Shown here: positions 33,391 through 33,553 of the stretch, piece by piece
Position numbering within the stretch: the first letter of the stretch is position 1
How the letters are laid out: each line of letters begins with the position of its first letter
Source of the DNA: an uncultured Bacillaceae bacterium
Lineage (GTDB): Bacteria; Bacillota; Bacilli; Bacillales; Cytobacillaceae
DNA: 33,553 nucleotides
NCBI GenBank assembly: GCA_937995745.1
Contig: CALKIU010000113.1
Location: 1 to 33,553 of the forward strand
Reading direction: 5' to 3'
Made by a program: the position numbers and the translations under genes
Notes under the pieces: model-generated
Seen by the model: only the letters and a program-made list of their open reading frames with translations
Database searches by the model: none
What the model was told of the DNA's origin: nothing

Positions 33391-33553
33391 TATAAAGACA
33401 ACGGGCGGATTTCCCCATGTTTTGTCTTTATATAGGGGTTATGAGGACGGCGAAACGATTTTTTCGGCTCTCTTTTGTCCTCATGACACCGCTATGAAGA
33501 CAGCGAGGCCTCGTTTTCAACGCTCCCTGTCCTCATGAAGCGATCATGAAGAC
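33391..33553. repeat. Family A palindromic tandem repeat, about 52-bp period
   Basis: Three complete inverted repeats follow each other: TATAAAGACAA/TTGTCTTTATA (33391-33432), ATGAGGAC/GTCCTCAT (33441-33484) and ATGAAGACAG/CTGTCCTCAT (33494-33536, one mismatch). A fourth left arm ATGAAGAC ends the window at 33553. The GTC cores lie at 33424, 33477 and 33529, periods 53 and 52. The array continues beyond the window. Confidence 0.75.

Overview
This window looks like chromosomal DNA of a moderately thermophilic, spore-forming Bacillaceae of the Geobacillus/Caldibacillus kind. The inference rests on gene order (glyA-upp-wecB / atpZIBEFHAGDC / nuoABCDHIJKLMN / ywzB-ywmB-murA, nearly all on the minus strand), strong Bacillus-type ribosome binding sites, frequent GTG and TTG starts, and an 11-subunit complex I without NuoE, NuoF and NuoG. 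GC content is visibly near 50 percent, and the spacers are unusually long. The species is not proven from sequence alone.

Layout, read in the direction of transcription (right to left). glyA (33.1-31.9 kb) has a likely PurR box pair upstream and its own terminator. upp and wecB (31.2-29.0 kb) follow, separated by a 3-copy GC-rich tandem repeat. An accessory segment (29.0-25.6 kb) then holds the only plus-strand gene, a SUKH-like protein, and a secreted Vpr-type subtilase. The complete F1Fo ATP synthase operon atpZ-atpC (24.65-17.17 kb) ends in a strong terminator. The complete 11-subunit nuo operon (15.79-5.39 kb) follows, with tandem sigma-A-like promoters and a terminator. The last genes are ywzB (DUF1146), ywmB and murA (3.9-0.83 kb).

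The two large operons make the energy-conserving machinery of the membrane: a proton-pumping quinone reductase and the ATP synthase. Their upstream regions share a 25-bp block (22/25 identical) and two further short motifs, which suggests coordinated control. The other genes serve one-carbon metabolism (glyA), uracil salvage (upp), cell-wall precursor or teichoic-acid sugar supply (wecB, murA) and extracellular proteolysis.

The most unusual content lies between the genes. At least four families of short degenerate repeats fill the spacers: (A) a palindromic repeat with a 52-bp period at three places, including both window edges; (B) a repeat of about 35 bp with GACGG...CCCGTCATA; (C) a 54-60 bp repeat carrying TACTTGAACCG; (D) REP-like GGGACAG/CTGTCCC hairpins. 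Several intercistronic spacers inside the atp and nuo operons are also expanded and carry stable stem-loops. No tRNA, rRNA, CRISPR array, transposase or prophage gene is visible.
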